Shown in pieces: positions 35,125 to 47,600 of a stretch of 64,000 bases of DNA. The stretch spans positions 1,488,001 through 1,552,000 of the forward strand of contig PZJY01000006.1 in NCBI GenBank assembly GCA_031472005.1. The letters are read 5' to 3'. Under the pieces are notes generated by a model. That model saw nothing but the letters and a program-made list of their open reading frames with translations, did not search any database and was not told the DNA's origin. Position 1 is the first letter of the stretch; each line of letters begins with the position of its first letter. Both the position numbers and the translations under genes were made by a program. The stretch is from Tetracladium setigerum. Its lineage: Eukaryota; Ascomycota; Leotiomycetes; Helotiales.

Positions 35125-37495
35125 AGAAAAAAGGGCCCTTGAAGCGAAAAATGTATCCATGGCCTCGTTCGCTTCAATCTTCGCTTGACCAGGAGACTGG
35201 TGAGGGACAACAACGCTCAAGCCCCAATCGCATAACAACACAAATCAAAAAAGCAGGGAAAGTCGCAATTACTGCCTTGGGCGAATGAGAATTTTTTCAA
35301 AGGGGTCGTGAATCCATCCACTCCGCCGATTGGAATGGATGGAATGGGAATCAGGTAATGAATGCTAATTCGAAACTCAGAATGTTCTGTGGACGTCCGT
35401 CACCTCGTCCTGCAGCTAGCATCTTTTTCAGGACGTGTTGATGCCTTGATTGCTGCATCAAGAGAGAGAGAAGGGATGAAGTAAAATAATATCAGGCACA
35501 GACAGGTACAGATACGTGTAGTCGTCACAGCCAATAGACTTGACTCCTAGCCCCAGGTACGTATCTCGCGTACCTTTACAAGCTCCAGAAAAACAAAACA
35601 AGAGATGTGAAGAGACGCACTTGTAGATCGATCTGGTAGGGAACGTCCCAGTTCAACATGACGCTGGCGTTTCAGTAGTGAGCAAGTCTAGAATCCCAGA
35701 CCCAAATGTTGGGGAGTTTGGGAGTCAGCGATATTGCCAGCAAACATTTTCTCGCCTAATCCCCATAAATTGAGGAATCCATTGGCATGAAACCTGAGTA
35801 ATATCTGTGCTGATGAAAACTCAGCAAAGAGCTCGTTCGTTTCACGTAACTCGGAGGGAGATGCCTTGCTTGCTTCCTTGCATCTCCAACAAAAGCTCAC
35901 TCAGCCCTGTGGACCGACCCATGGCCCAGTAGTGAGGGAGGGAGGGCCAAAGAAAAAAAATTACTTGGAAACTGGTGTGAAAACCCCCACATCAGCATGA
36001 TTCTTGAAAGTACCAGAATAATACATCATCGACATCTTGAGCTGGTCATCGTACAGTGCTGCTGTACCGTACTGAGTACGAACAAACGCCATAAGCATCA
36101 GCATCTTAAATTTCTCATCTCATCATCCGCGTATTCATTCATTTTAGGTATTCTAGAACGAAACCATGGAAGCTGGGCTGTGAGTGAAGAAGATCTAACA
36201 TCAGCAGGTACGATCACTTCTGACTGATTGGCTGCCAAAACACGACGACCTGACCTAAGTGTCTGTAAATAAACCAAAACTAGCAAATTTGGCTCGAAAC
36301 TGTCCAATGAAAAAAATAGACAGCTCTCACACGCCGCAGAGAGAGCGGCACATCCGTCTCCACTACCATGGCACGACGGCGCAAACCCACCCAGTTACAG
36401 AGATCCAACGGGAAAAAGTCGAATCTTTTCATGAAGAAAAAGTCAAAAGAATCATGGCGCAATAATGATTCATCGAGCTTAGTCCCCCCCTCACCCAAGA
36501 CAAAGGTAGGGCCATAACATCAACGTTTTATGATATGACGAAAAGTAAGTTAAGATTCGAAGCAGAAGAGACTTCTTCCAAAAGTCACAACCCCTGACTT
36601 GGGAAGTAGAGTAGAATCGGAAACTGGTCTGATAAAGTGGGATGGGAAAACAACGAGAGCATGAAATTCGGTATCCTTGTTACTACGGGAAGTGCGGATA
36701 AGCACATCATCCATCTTTCCTTTTGCCCATCTCCTCCTCCCTTCCTTCAGTCCCTTGTAACCTTGACCTGGGGGAGTTTCGTTGAACTTTGCGGGGTAAA
36801 ACACTGGCTCCGCTCACAGAAATGAAAATGCAATGCAATCCACAGTTACGAAGTACTTGAGAGCGAGCACCTCTTTGAAACAACAACGAGGGGAGAGCAC
36901 GTTTGATGAAGGGAGGGAGCATTTGGAATCTCAGAGTTTATATTTTTTACGCGCTGGTGATCATGTATGATGGGCAAAGCTAATACATTTCAAGGAAGAT
37001 GGCAAGAATTATTGAGATGGGATGATCCAAAATGAATGGAAATACTTGGCTCCTTTTTCAGAGATTAATCATCCTATTCCCAGATTCTTGCATGCAAGTA
37101 CTGAGATCCAACTGAGACCCAACTGAGACAAGCGAGCTGGTATCGTGACTTCTCGTCCATTCAAACACGACGACTTCACAGCCCAATAGATGGCGCAATG
37201 GACGTGTGACACCAGCTCCGACGAGGAGAAAGAACAGAGGAGTTTCTGCTCTCCCTCCCTCCTCCACAAATCAAGGAGATCATCGGATCGACGACGAAGA
37301 CGACGACCCCAACAACCCACATTATCTCCACCTCCAATCAAAAGACACTTTCAGGATTTCAATTGATAACCAAATCCTGATCGGACATCGGCAGTTGGGA
37401 TTCTGAATAAGACAAAGAGGCGATAGAGGCGAGTACTGTAGGGGCGAGCAGAGAGAATAATCCTCGATCCCCGCAAAATCCCAAGTCGTCTCAAG

Positions 37496-37521
37496 TCCCA
37501 AATCCCAAATCCCAAATCCCA
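37496..37521 (+). repeat. TCCCAAA heptamer tandem repeat, about 3.7 copies
   Basis: Perfect head-to-tail copies of a 7-mer in non-coding sequence. It resembles no telomere repeat. Confidence 0.8.
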
Positions 37522-40085
37522 AGTTTCAAAGAACCCGAGAAAGCGAGAGATAAAGAATGAAAGGAAAGAAAAATCCAACCGAACCCTATCTACGGCAACA
37601 AAAACACCAACAAAAGCAACAAAATCCCAAAGATCCACTCCTCGGTAGCGATACCGAGCGAGCGAACACCACCACCAAACAATGAGAACTAACAAGCTTG
37701 CCGAAAGCGAAAAGAGTGAGAGATACCAACAGAAAATATTCCAGAGCTGAGGCCGCTGTCTTCCATTCCTTCAAGCCCGTCCCATCCATCCATCAATCAT
37801 CCCCAAAGCCACCCAAAAAAAAAAAAAGCCTCACCAGCCCGAGCCCGAATAAAAAATTCGGATCACGCCACAAGTCTCTCTCCCAAGCAGATTTGCCTTG
37901 CCCATCCCGATTCCAAAAACTCTAATGATCAGAGCTAAGCAAGTAAACCTACTCGATCGGCGAATCGCCATTCCAATTACTGTATTCTGTTGAAGCAAGC
38001 GCCCTTCCAAAACACACGACTGGAACAGTACCTGTACGGAGTACCTTTTAACTCTCAGCTTCTGAAAAGGAAGAAGAACTAAAACAAGTAAACTTTCACT
38101 CTGTGTCTCACTATCTCACGGAAGGTCAAATTTTGAAAGGGGGCCAATGTCAAAGTGTGGAAAGTCAAAAGGTTGAAATGACGAATAGCTACTCTAATTC
38201 AATGAATGAAGCGCAAGCAATAATGAAAGGGAAGGGCGGGTGAGGGGTGAGTGAGAGTGATCTTGTTTCTAGATTCCTAAGAGTCAAAAAGTTTAACCAT
38301 CCCAACGGGTGCGTATATCTCCGTCCTAGAAAAGCAGGTTAGGGTTGTGGCTTTTCACCTAAAGGGCCAACTAAGGTAACTACGGAGGGAGCTCCTTTGC
38401 CTTTCAAATCGTGATCCAGAACTATCGTATGGAACTTGCCTTCTTCCGTACTTCGTAAAATTAGATGGTATCGAGCAAACCCGCGCGCACGGAAAAGTAT
38501 GGGGCAAAACCTCCGTTTGCGTGTGCGAGTGTACAGAAGTCGGCTGTACAGTAGTGGTAGGTGAAGTACATCTAAGTTTTTTCGTTTTTGTTTTGAACAT
38601 GGGAAATTTTGTTTTACATACTGCAGCGGTTTAGAATTTTTTTATTGTGGAATCGATTTGTCTCTGGTCTGGTATTGTTTCCGTGACGGATAATGATGGA
38701 GCAGAGTAGAGTACCTTTTGTTCGGCGGCTAGGAATTAGGGGTGGTTAGTAGGTGGCAAGCGCCTTCCCCCCAAAAAACATAGATGTTCAATCCATTTGG
38801 TAATATTTGAGGGGAAAGCTTTGGGTGGAGAATGGAGAATGGATGTTAGTTACATAGTGGTGGTTGGGGCCCCATGATTTGCGATCCGAGGCCTAGGGAG
38901 GTCTGTAGATCCGGGTGGTACGTAGGTACTTTTAACTAATGATTACTACTTTGGATGCAGGCATGGAGCAAGTTGGGATCTTGGGATCTTGGGCTCTTAA
39001 GATGGCATGATTGTTCTTTGTCGAAATATGGACTTGGTGCTGCGGACCCAAGAGTGTGGTCATGTCGGGTTTATGTAATAAATACATGCCTTTATGGAGT
39101 CGGGAGTCGGGGAAGTCAGGATGAATGAAAGAACAACGATGCGGTGGAGTACAGTAAGAATGCGTGGAGTAGATGCGTGGAGTACCGGCAAAAGCACCAC
39201 AGTTACGCTGGTGGGTACGTTTCTTTGTGCTGTCAATTCATCATGCAAGGAGTGAGGTGAGCTGGTAAAAGTCGTTGTGGCATCATCGCTTGATGTGTGG
39301 CATCATCAAAGTGGAGTGATCTCAGGCAAGGAACAACGAAGGAAGAAAAAAAGTCTTTTGTTTGTGGTGATTTGAAAAAACTCAAGGATTCATCTGATGA
39401 CAGATGAAGAGCCTTTGTTGAGTATTCTTGATTCTTTGCTAGACCTAAAGCTAACACTAAAATCGTCATCTTCATCTCGATGTCGAGCCAGAAGATGCAA
39501 AATAGGAGTATCGCTGACAAGAACAACAATAGCAATGAAAGCTTCCTTTCCAAAGCCAAACAAGTATTGTGTCAAAAGTCATTTCCCCACCACAAGCGCC
39601 GTAAACAAATCAAATTCTCAGCAATGCCTTCTCGCTGTGAAACTTCGTTCTGTTGTGGTATATCCCGCTGCCTGTGCCTATCCATATCCATGCGCAAAAA
39701 CTGAACGACAAAAATATGCTCGACTAGTACAAAAGAGATTACAATCCGCACCAATGTTTGTGTGTGCGAGTAGTGAGTGCTATCCTTTCCCTGATGATGA
39801 TGATGCTCCAAATGCTAGAAACCTGAACCGAACCTTTTTTTATGATGCCCTTGAAATGTGATTGATGATGAGATGTGATGATGCTGCTGCCCCGAAATAA
39901 ATATGCTTTTTTATACAACAAGTCGATGATATCGTGTAAAGGTGAACGCCGCCGATCCTAAAGAAGGATGTGAAGAGTTGGGTATGTGTATCGTCGAGAG
40001 GTCTGAGAACGCCGTGGTATGCAAGTCGAATTAAATGAAATGGTGGTTTGAAGTGTGTGCGTGTGTATGTGTGCGCGAAGACTGC

Positions 40086-40568
40086 TTATTGTGATTGCCT
40101 GCGAGAGTATCGCGATTGATCGAAGGAGCTTGCGTATTCCCTCAATGCCCTCCTAGTCTCGTCTGAAAGTTGAGCTGGCTCCATGCTGTTGATGGATGTG
40201 GTGCTCTGCATGGAGAAGAGGCTTGATTGAGAGCTTGACGGAGTCAGGGATGCCTTCTTGTAGACAGTGGGCGAGCTTCGTGGCCTCGATGGGCTGTAAT
40301 ACTGCTGTTGGTGCGAGGGGGTTGTGCCATATGCTTGTGCTCGGCCGAAGTTGTATGCTGGCTCCATGAAGAATGGATGATTCGAGGTCCTCACGGCTGG
40401 CCACGAGGGACTACGGGAGGTAGTTGGTGATGAGGCTGCGGAGCCAGATGTTGAGGAAACATCATATTCTGCCAAACGGCAAGCTTCAGAGCAGTAGGCA
40501 TTGCCTTCGGTTTGGGTATCGCAGGCGAGGCAGAAGTCTGGAGACCATTCCATGTTGTTGGAAGCCAT
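40086..40568 (-). CDS. Ecl1-family zinc-binding protein (lifespan regulatory factor)
   Basis: A single-exon frame of 160 residues. The N-terminus holds the family signature: PDFCLACDTQTEGNAYCSEACRLAEYD, with four Cys spaced C-x2-C..C-x3-C that bind zinc in Ecl1-type proteins of fission yeast, which extend chronological lifespan and respond to nutrient stress. The rest is Ser/Pro/Gln-rich and disordered, with a short conserved-looking C-terminal helix (SDETRRALREYASSFDQSR). The frame is open further upstream to 40694, but the Met at 40568 directly precedes the conserved part. It stands alone, with 8.3 kb and 12.8 kb free of recognisable genes on either side, as often seen for developmentally regulated fungal genes. 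Confidence 0.78.
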   Translation of the reverse strand: MASNNMEWSPDFCLACDTQTEGNAYCSEACRLAEYDVSSTSGSAASSPTTSRSPSWPAVRTSNHPFFMEPAYNFGRAQAYGTTPSHQQQYYSPSRPRSSPTVYKKASLTPSSSQSSLFSMQSTTSINSMEPAQLSDETRRALREYASSFDQSRYSRRQSQ

Positions 40569-41456
40569 TGTGTGTAGTTGCGAGGAGGAGAGATAGTCGA
40601 AAGAAGGATTGTTCGGGAGGGAATCGAAGGGGTTTGTGATGTTGTTTATCTCGAGAAAGTTTTTCGAGGGGAGGAGGTGATTTATTTTGTACAAGCTTCT
40701 TCGTCGTACCCGGTTTCGGTGAGGTTGTTGGATGGTGTGACTCTTCTTATGTGGAGCCGGTGAAGTTTGTGAGGTTCCAAATTGTGCAAGGCGTATGAGG
40801 CGACGATGAAGGTCGGAGGGTCAATGCTGTGATGGCGGAAGGCGATGGTGCAAGGGCGGAGAGAAGAAGAGAGAAGAAGGTTTGTTGGACTTGTTGCTGT
40901 TGTTGGTTGACACAAGATAGGTCGGCTATGGTATCATAGGATGGGCAGAAGAAGAAGAGAAGTCGGTGATGGTGATGATGTTGATGGCGATGGCGAAGGT
41001 AATAAGTAGTGGGTTTCGTTGTCTGTGAGAGGGAGCAGAGTGGTCTCGGTGGTGTGTGTGGTGATGGTAAAAGATGGTGCAATGAATGGTGAATTGTGAA
41101 ATCGGGATTCTGTGCTTTTGTGATCTGTGAGGTGCGGACGTGGTTGTGGATATACAAACGGGCAGGACCACCATCAACCTTCTTTCCCCCTCCCATCCAT
41201 CCACCACCCATCCACTGTATCCACCTCACTCCCACCCCCTGTTCCCTGTGCCCTTGTGCCCTTGTCCCAGCCTGCAGAAAGCTGCAGAAAGTGGCTTTTT
41301 TTTCCCTCGACCAAATAGAGACAAGCGTCCTTTTCCTTTGCAAAGTCAAGACAGCAGGGGAAAGCGAAGAAAAGGCTTGGGGGGTGTCCCCTTCTTGCAT
41401 GTTGGCCTGGCCGCATTTGGGGCGAGATTTGCAGCTAGCACGGCTGGCTGGAGAGG

Positions 41457-41470
41457 GTGTGTGTGTGTGT
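41457..41470 (+). repeat. (GT)7 microsatellite
   Basis: Seven dinucleotide units upstream of the Ecl1-like gene. Confidence 0.85.
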
Positions 41471-41718
41471 GAGTGTGTATTGTATTGAGTGTGGGAGAGG
41501 CCTGAGATTCTGACTGGTCGATATGGATGAGATGAAGGCAAGGAAAATCTCGGAGAGAGAAACAGAGAGTGAATGGCAGAGAGTGAGAGAGAGGGAAGAC
41601 AGAGAAGACAGAGAGATTGAGAAAAGAATCATCTGAGGCCTCCTCCTCCTCCCATCAGGTTCTTACACTTCTGCCCACTGCCCACACACACACACCACAC
41701 AGCTGAGAACCACCATCC

Positions 41719-41737
41719 TAATAATAATAATAATAAT
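41719..41737 (+). repeat. (TAA)6 microsatellite
   Basis: Six trinucleotide units plus one base, non-coding. Confidence 0.85.
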
Positions 41738-44647
41738 CAATACTACTACCATCACCACTATTTCCAGCACACAAGGCAACTCCTCCGCACTTTCCAGCCT
41801 GCTACACTCCTCTCTTCTCCGAAATGCCTAGGAGAATCACACTCCTACAGCGGCGACGTGGGATGTCGCGATGCACGAAGCAGCCCTGGTCACCCATCAG
41901 AATTGGGCGAAGGCCGCATGATGTCTGCCCCTGTACGGGCAACCGACGTCCATCTTTCTCCTTCACCAGGAGGCCTTCTCGTCCGCCGTACTGATGGGTG
42001 ATGCATTCATGGAATGCTGGAAGTGGGGAAGGCCATGTCCAAAGTATTTTGAGGTTGAAAGTCACTCTTGTCCCTTGCAAAATTGGGAAAGCGGCTAAGG
42101 CTGTTGTTCGTTTGCACTTTATCCTCCTCCTTACACAGGACTACTCTACTGCTGCTGTACGAAATCCTGCCCTGTACACTACCTTCGAAACATTTCAGAG
42201 CCGCGTTGGTGTTGTGGATGGTCCGGAGAATGGACAGAAGTCGGCAATTCTGCATCTTTAACACTCGTATCGACTGTTCAGTCACCTCACTTTGATCCGA
42301 ATCACGCGAGATGCTTTGTTTACATTCCTCGCTTCTCGCCTACGGTACATGAATGATAGATCGTCAAGCTTGGCAGCATTCCCTTCCAGCAGCAGTAGTC
42401 AAGAAAGAGTATCTGACCACTTTAGCTGCACTTCACATTCCTTACGACTCGACGCCTGATGATCAACGGCGTCGTCGTCTCATTATTGCAATGATGTACG
42501 CCGCCTTTAAAAATGGCAGCGTGTATCAGCCTGTGAGATCTCGCCAGCGTCTTCTCCTCTGACTGGTCGCCTACGCAGAATGCCTTCTTGAAGCAGGCCG
42601 AAGGCGCCAGCATTATTGGCTGAACTACACTCGACCCTCGCAATTCTCGATGAGGACCAGCCTGCATCATCAACGCCTCCATCTTTCATCCTCGTGCTGC
42701 TTTCGATGAAGTCGGCATCAGCCGCCAGCCAAAATGTGTCCTTTCGTCTCCTCTCCCCTCCATTGGACCTTGCCTGCAGGACCTGCCGACTCACTGGGAC
42801 AAAACTCTGCAATACGCTGAAGCCTGTATCCTACGTGGCAGCATGAATACTCTTCCTGCAGAGACGGGTATGCAGGCACCAACAGCACAGGGTCGACGAC
42901 AGCTTCACCAATAACTCCCTTGGAGTAATCACGAATTTGAAGCCAGATTGGAGTCAATCATTATTCAAGGGCATACAGTACCTACTGTACTGTAGCAGCA
43001 CCTTGAACAATCTTCATCACGCGCGCGTCTGACCTCAAGTCCTGACTCCTGACGCTTTTCCAACCAAAATTTAATTTCCGAATTCAAGACACTTTTTCCT
43101 TTGCATCGGGAAACAATCAGAAAACTGTTAACATCGTTAAAGGTAAGGCGCAATCAATACTCCTCGATTCTTACTTGCCGCCCACTCCACACTTTCTTTC
43201 TATTGATCCATGTCTCGCATAGTGTCGAAGCTAGCTGGCTATTTTCTGTATCTTCACGACAACCTCAAACTTTCTGATATTGCGGCAGAAGTACAGGCCT
43301 GTAGCGCGATATCCCTAGTCAAATCTGCTTCATCTTGACGGCAGATAAATGCAGAGATCTTTAGAAGAGGATCACCAGACTCAATTCAATCACCACATCT
43401 CAAAGCACCCAACCCGATTTCCATCCCAATTTAGACCAAATCCAACAACCTTTCCCAGCGCCCACAACCACATACCAACGCCATCCATCCATCTCAACCA
43501 TCCGTGCCCTGTCGAACCTCTTTGCTGGGTGGTCTGTGGTCTACAGCGGGGTTGAAACGCGCCTGTTTACCAGATCATGATGTGCTGTGGATAAAATGAA
43601 TTCAACCAGGAAACACTGTACAATAATCACCGGGAGCGAGCCTGTTCGTTGGGTGAATTCATCTCCCACGAGTACATCTGCCTTGCAGGAGGTACTGTAC
43701 TACTGTGTTTAGATTGAATATCCCACGTCCTCTTGCGTTTCCCACGATATTGGAAATCTGGCACAGCAGCCTTTTACCAAATGATGGAGGCGTTGTGCAA
43801 CTCTGATATCCTGACTGCAAACCTTGCATGGATTTGCACCAAGCAACAAGGTGAAGCGAGAGTCCTGCGGCTAATTTCGAGTCCAAGCAAACACGACGAC
43901 AAGGTTGGGCGAGTTGCTTCTCTCTTGTCGTCCTATATATGCAGCGGCTATATTCAACACCACCAGAATCATGACTCTTGATGCTTGCAGGAGATCATTT
44001 CTTTGGTTTGACATTGAAGGTAAGGGCGTGGGGGTGGGGTGACACCATAGTGTATGAACTCCCAACGCAAATTATCTTTATACTCAGAACTCACTACGAC
44101 AGCTCTGTACTCTACTGTACAGTTCCGAACTCTTCATACTCAATTTAAGATAAGGATTTTATTGTGCAGGGTGGTCCAAGCGAAATGGTCTCGCAATTGC
44201 CTCTTATCTCCAAGCCAAAACTCGATTATTGCGCTAGAGGAGTCTCACAATAGATATCGTGAGTGAAAGCCGAAGGAGCATTGATCTTCTCACGACCCTT
44301 CGGCGATACAACCGAATACAGATGGTGGCAGTCATATCGATCTGATTGTCTCAGCCTTGTTCGTCGGTCGCACCGTACTGTGCGGAGTCACCTTCATTGC
44401 GAATTGGTCTCTCGACGAATCAGCTCCATAGAGTGCGCTGAGACTTACGATGATTCAGCTCGTATCATCTCACACAGCTCGCCGCCTGGGGGAGAGCATT
44501 GGGCACGAGTTCTTGAAATAGCGAGAGAGAAGGCTGAGAAATTCAAATTCGTACCTTTTGATGCGTGAGCCCACCACGGCCATACCCGTAGTGCATGCTT
44601 CAAGTCAGCTCACTCTCAGCGACCACCATGGACCGAAGTGGTCGACG

Positions 44648-44664
44648 CTCTCTCTCTCTCTCTC
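44648..44664 (+). repeat. (CT)8 microsatellite
   Basis: Eight dinucleotide units plus one base, non-coding. Confidence 0.85.
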
Positions 44665-47600
44665 GATTACCGGAACTTTTGTCAAATAATGCGACGTTGT
44701 TATTGTCTTCCAGAACCCCCACGAAGCTTGCCTACATACTCGTAGCTTGCGCAGACTTTGGGATGGAGCAAAGCTGCAGCACCACCCACAAGTGCGGCAT
44801 CCATTCATCCTATCTATCTTGACTCCCACGCTATGCGATACAAATTGCACACGTACAGTACATACTCTAGAGTACGGGACGCACGCTTCCCCCAGTAATT
44901 ATTGTGATTTCAGATCGTCTTGAGGCTTTCGATGAGAGATGGGGTGGAGTGAGTTGTGGAGAAAACAGTGGCATATGGACGGCCCGTGGGCGGGCAATGG
45001 CTTCAAACCTTAAAGCTAATATGTGGATATCGATTTCGGTTTGATCCTCGCCGAATCCTCCCGCTGCTGTTCGATGGATGTTGAAGATAAGGATGCCGAG
45101 TGCGGTTTAGCTCCTCATTTTTCCCATTCATTCCTGTTTCTCGCGATCATCAATTTCAAACGTCGACAGCGACAAGATTTGTTTTCCAAGGTCTCCTCGA
45201 CTCGACTCTCTACTACTCTAGCAATTCATGAATCAATCATAGTGCCATCGTGACCTGTTTGCCGTTTCGACCCCGAGTCAGAGTCGCTATCTCTCACCCC
45301 AAGATCAGCATTCATCTCCAACATTTCGCACAATCTAATCTTCTAGTCTGGCACACACAACCAGCTCTTCAACACCACCACCATCCACAAGAATCCACAA
45401 TAATAATCCATTCATCGCATCCACACAACACATGTTTCCAAGGGAGGTCACGATCTCCTCTTCCTCCTCCCCCACTGCCACATGGTATCAGAGATTCAGA
45501 ACAATCAGCAGCAGAGGTGCGGCGTCGAACTCGTCCATGGGCGTCGTTTCCAACTTGCCATTTTTGAAGCGTGCCAGCTCGTCCACATGACCACTCATAT
45601 CTCGAAAAGAATAGGAGACCTCTCCATCGCAAGCTGTCATTCGTCACCCCCGGTTCACGATGTTTCCTTCTCGCTTGTTGCTGCTGCATTTGCTTTTGTT
45701 CTCCACACTTTTACGACCTACCTTTGAGTAGTAGTCTGAACATGGGCCATACTCCGTACAGTACGACGCAAGCACACAGACTCCAGAATGACGAATGCCA
45801 CTTCTGACAGGGAAGCAGATAGACACGTCTCATTCGCCTGCTCTATCTCCCTCCTGCAGGTAAGGTGCTCAATCAGGTCTGGTGTCTGATGGCCAGTCCA
45901 AGGGTCTGTACTGTACCACGCTCCCTGCCTTTTCTTGCATGAGGAGAATGCGAAGATATCCGTACAGTACTACGACGGTACTACCCCAGGACACAAGCGC
46001 CGCCTTTCCCTTTTCAAGAGCATTGGCTGAAGAGCGAACCAACTCCTGGGACCCCCACGATGTGATTTGAATGTTGAATGCTGCATCCTGCTTTCCATTT
46101 CCATGGTTAAAATAGCACTCACTCACTCACTAACTACTACTGGCGAAACACGGCAAGTGAGAAAGGGGAGCCAGCCAGCCTGCCAGGTCTTGGAAGATGG
46201 AAGATTGAAGACTCAGGCTCGTCGTCGCACCCTGCTGTCGTTATCGTGAGCTTCATTTCAACGTGCATCGGCTCTGGTGGAGCTTGGATTATTGCTAGAG
46301 AGGGCCTCTTATCATTATTACTGTAACATTCTGTACAGTATGAAGAGCGATAGAGAGCCCGCCCAGTTTTCCTACCAGCTACAGTATGGTAGATGATGGC
46401 TCTACTCTCTGCACTTAATCTCTGTGCACATCTGATGCAATATCTGTATTGCTATTGCCTGCGATACTCTTGACGTGACACAACTCTGACTTCATTCCTG
46501 CTGTTCCTTACGTCTTCACGAAATTCGAAATCTTGCAAGATTTCCAAGTTCTCACGACATTCTGAAGGAGATTTCTTGCGACAGAAACGATCTCCATCAT
46601 GCCTGTGAGCGGCGAACTCAAAACCCAAACCATGTTCCTTGTGGCCGCAACCTTGACCCTTTCCCCTGTCCCTTGAGTCTCGCTTCCACTTTTTTTGCAC
46701 GTCGCTGCTTTGTGTTTTGACTTCAAGACTTCAAGTTGAGGTCCGACTCCGATTCTTTCGTCCGACACATCGGATTCTTTTCTTCCCCCACGAAGCAAGG
46801 CAAGGTCGTCCTGGACCCTGCTTTTCAGAGTCGACGGTGCTATGTGACCAAAAGTCCCTTTACTTGCCGAAGCTATCCAGGAACCAACGTACTAATGTAT
46901 GTACATTACATACGCCTGGGCATGGCGCCTTTGATGGAAGTACGGAGTCAGTCAGTCGGGTATGAGTAAAAGATTCTCAATCATCATCTAAATCTCAAAC
47001 TAACGGTTGCCTCAAATAATTGGAAAAAGCAAACTTGCTTCCCCTTTTTCGCTGCAACGGCTGAGGATGAGATGAGAGAGAGGGTTCATTGCTTGACCTG
47101 TGCACTCTTCGACCTGGCTCAAGCTGACAGTGTATGCGCCTCCAAGCGATGGCCATTTTGCGGGGTTCTAGGCTTGGGGTTATTTGCAGGGCAGAGTAAG
47201 GTAGGATGGAGGTAATGAACCCACGATCTCAAAAAACGGCACAGCACAGCAAGGGAAACAAAGCTCTTGTAAAACTCGCTTGACCCAGTTTCATTACCTA
47301 TTACTGTATTCAATTCTTTGGCTTCTGGCCTGCTAGGAGCAGGAGTAGACGGCACGAAACGGGGTCTCCTGATCTATCCAATAACAAGAAAACGGAATCT
47401 ATCTCCAACCAAGACAAGGGCGAGAAGAGAGTTCACGATAGTGTCAACGGCCAAAGGATACACCCATCCCTCCCTCCCGCATGCTGCTGTCCCCTCTCGC
47501 ACTTCGCACACCCTCAGGAACCGAAAGACCAAGGGCAAAGACCAAAGGGCGGCGATAGCGCCGACTCCAAGTGTCTCTCCGTCACTCACCAAATAACTTT

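Larger units (their letters stand above)
31776..40085. other. 8.3-kb gene desert
   Basis: No recognisable gene, RNA or transposon. Open frames are short, overlap on both strands and lack domains. The sequence is rich in A tracts, GTACAGTAC palindromes (33906, 34092), a long GA tract (35093-35124), a TCCCAAA 7-mer tandem (about 37496-37521) and a TACGGAGTA element (38035). It is not obviously AT-rich as RIP-mutated repeats would be. It may include a long 3' or regulatory region of the Ecl1-like gene. Confidence 0.55.

Noticed and set aside
40747..41541. 264-codon minus-strand open frame rich in His, Ser and Pro
   Set aside because: Composition mirrors CA/CT-rich simple sequence, and plus-strand frames of 110-130 codons overlap it. 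It is probably leader or promoter of the Ecl1-like gene.
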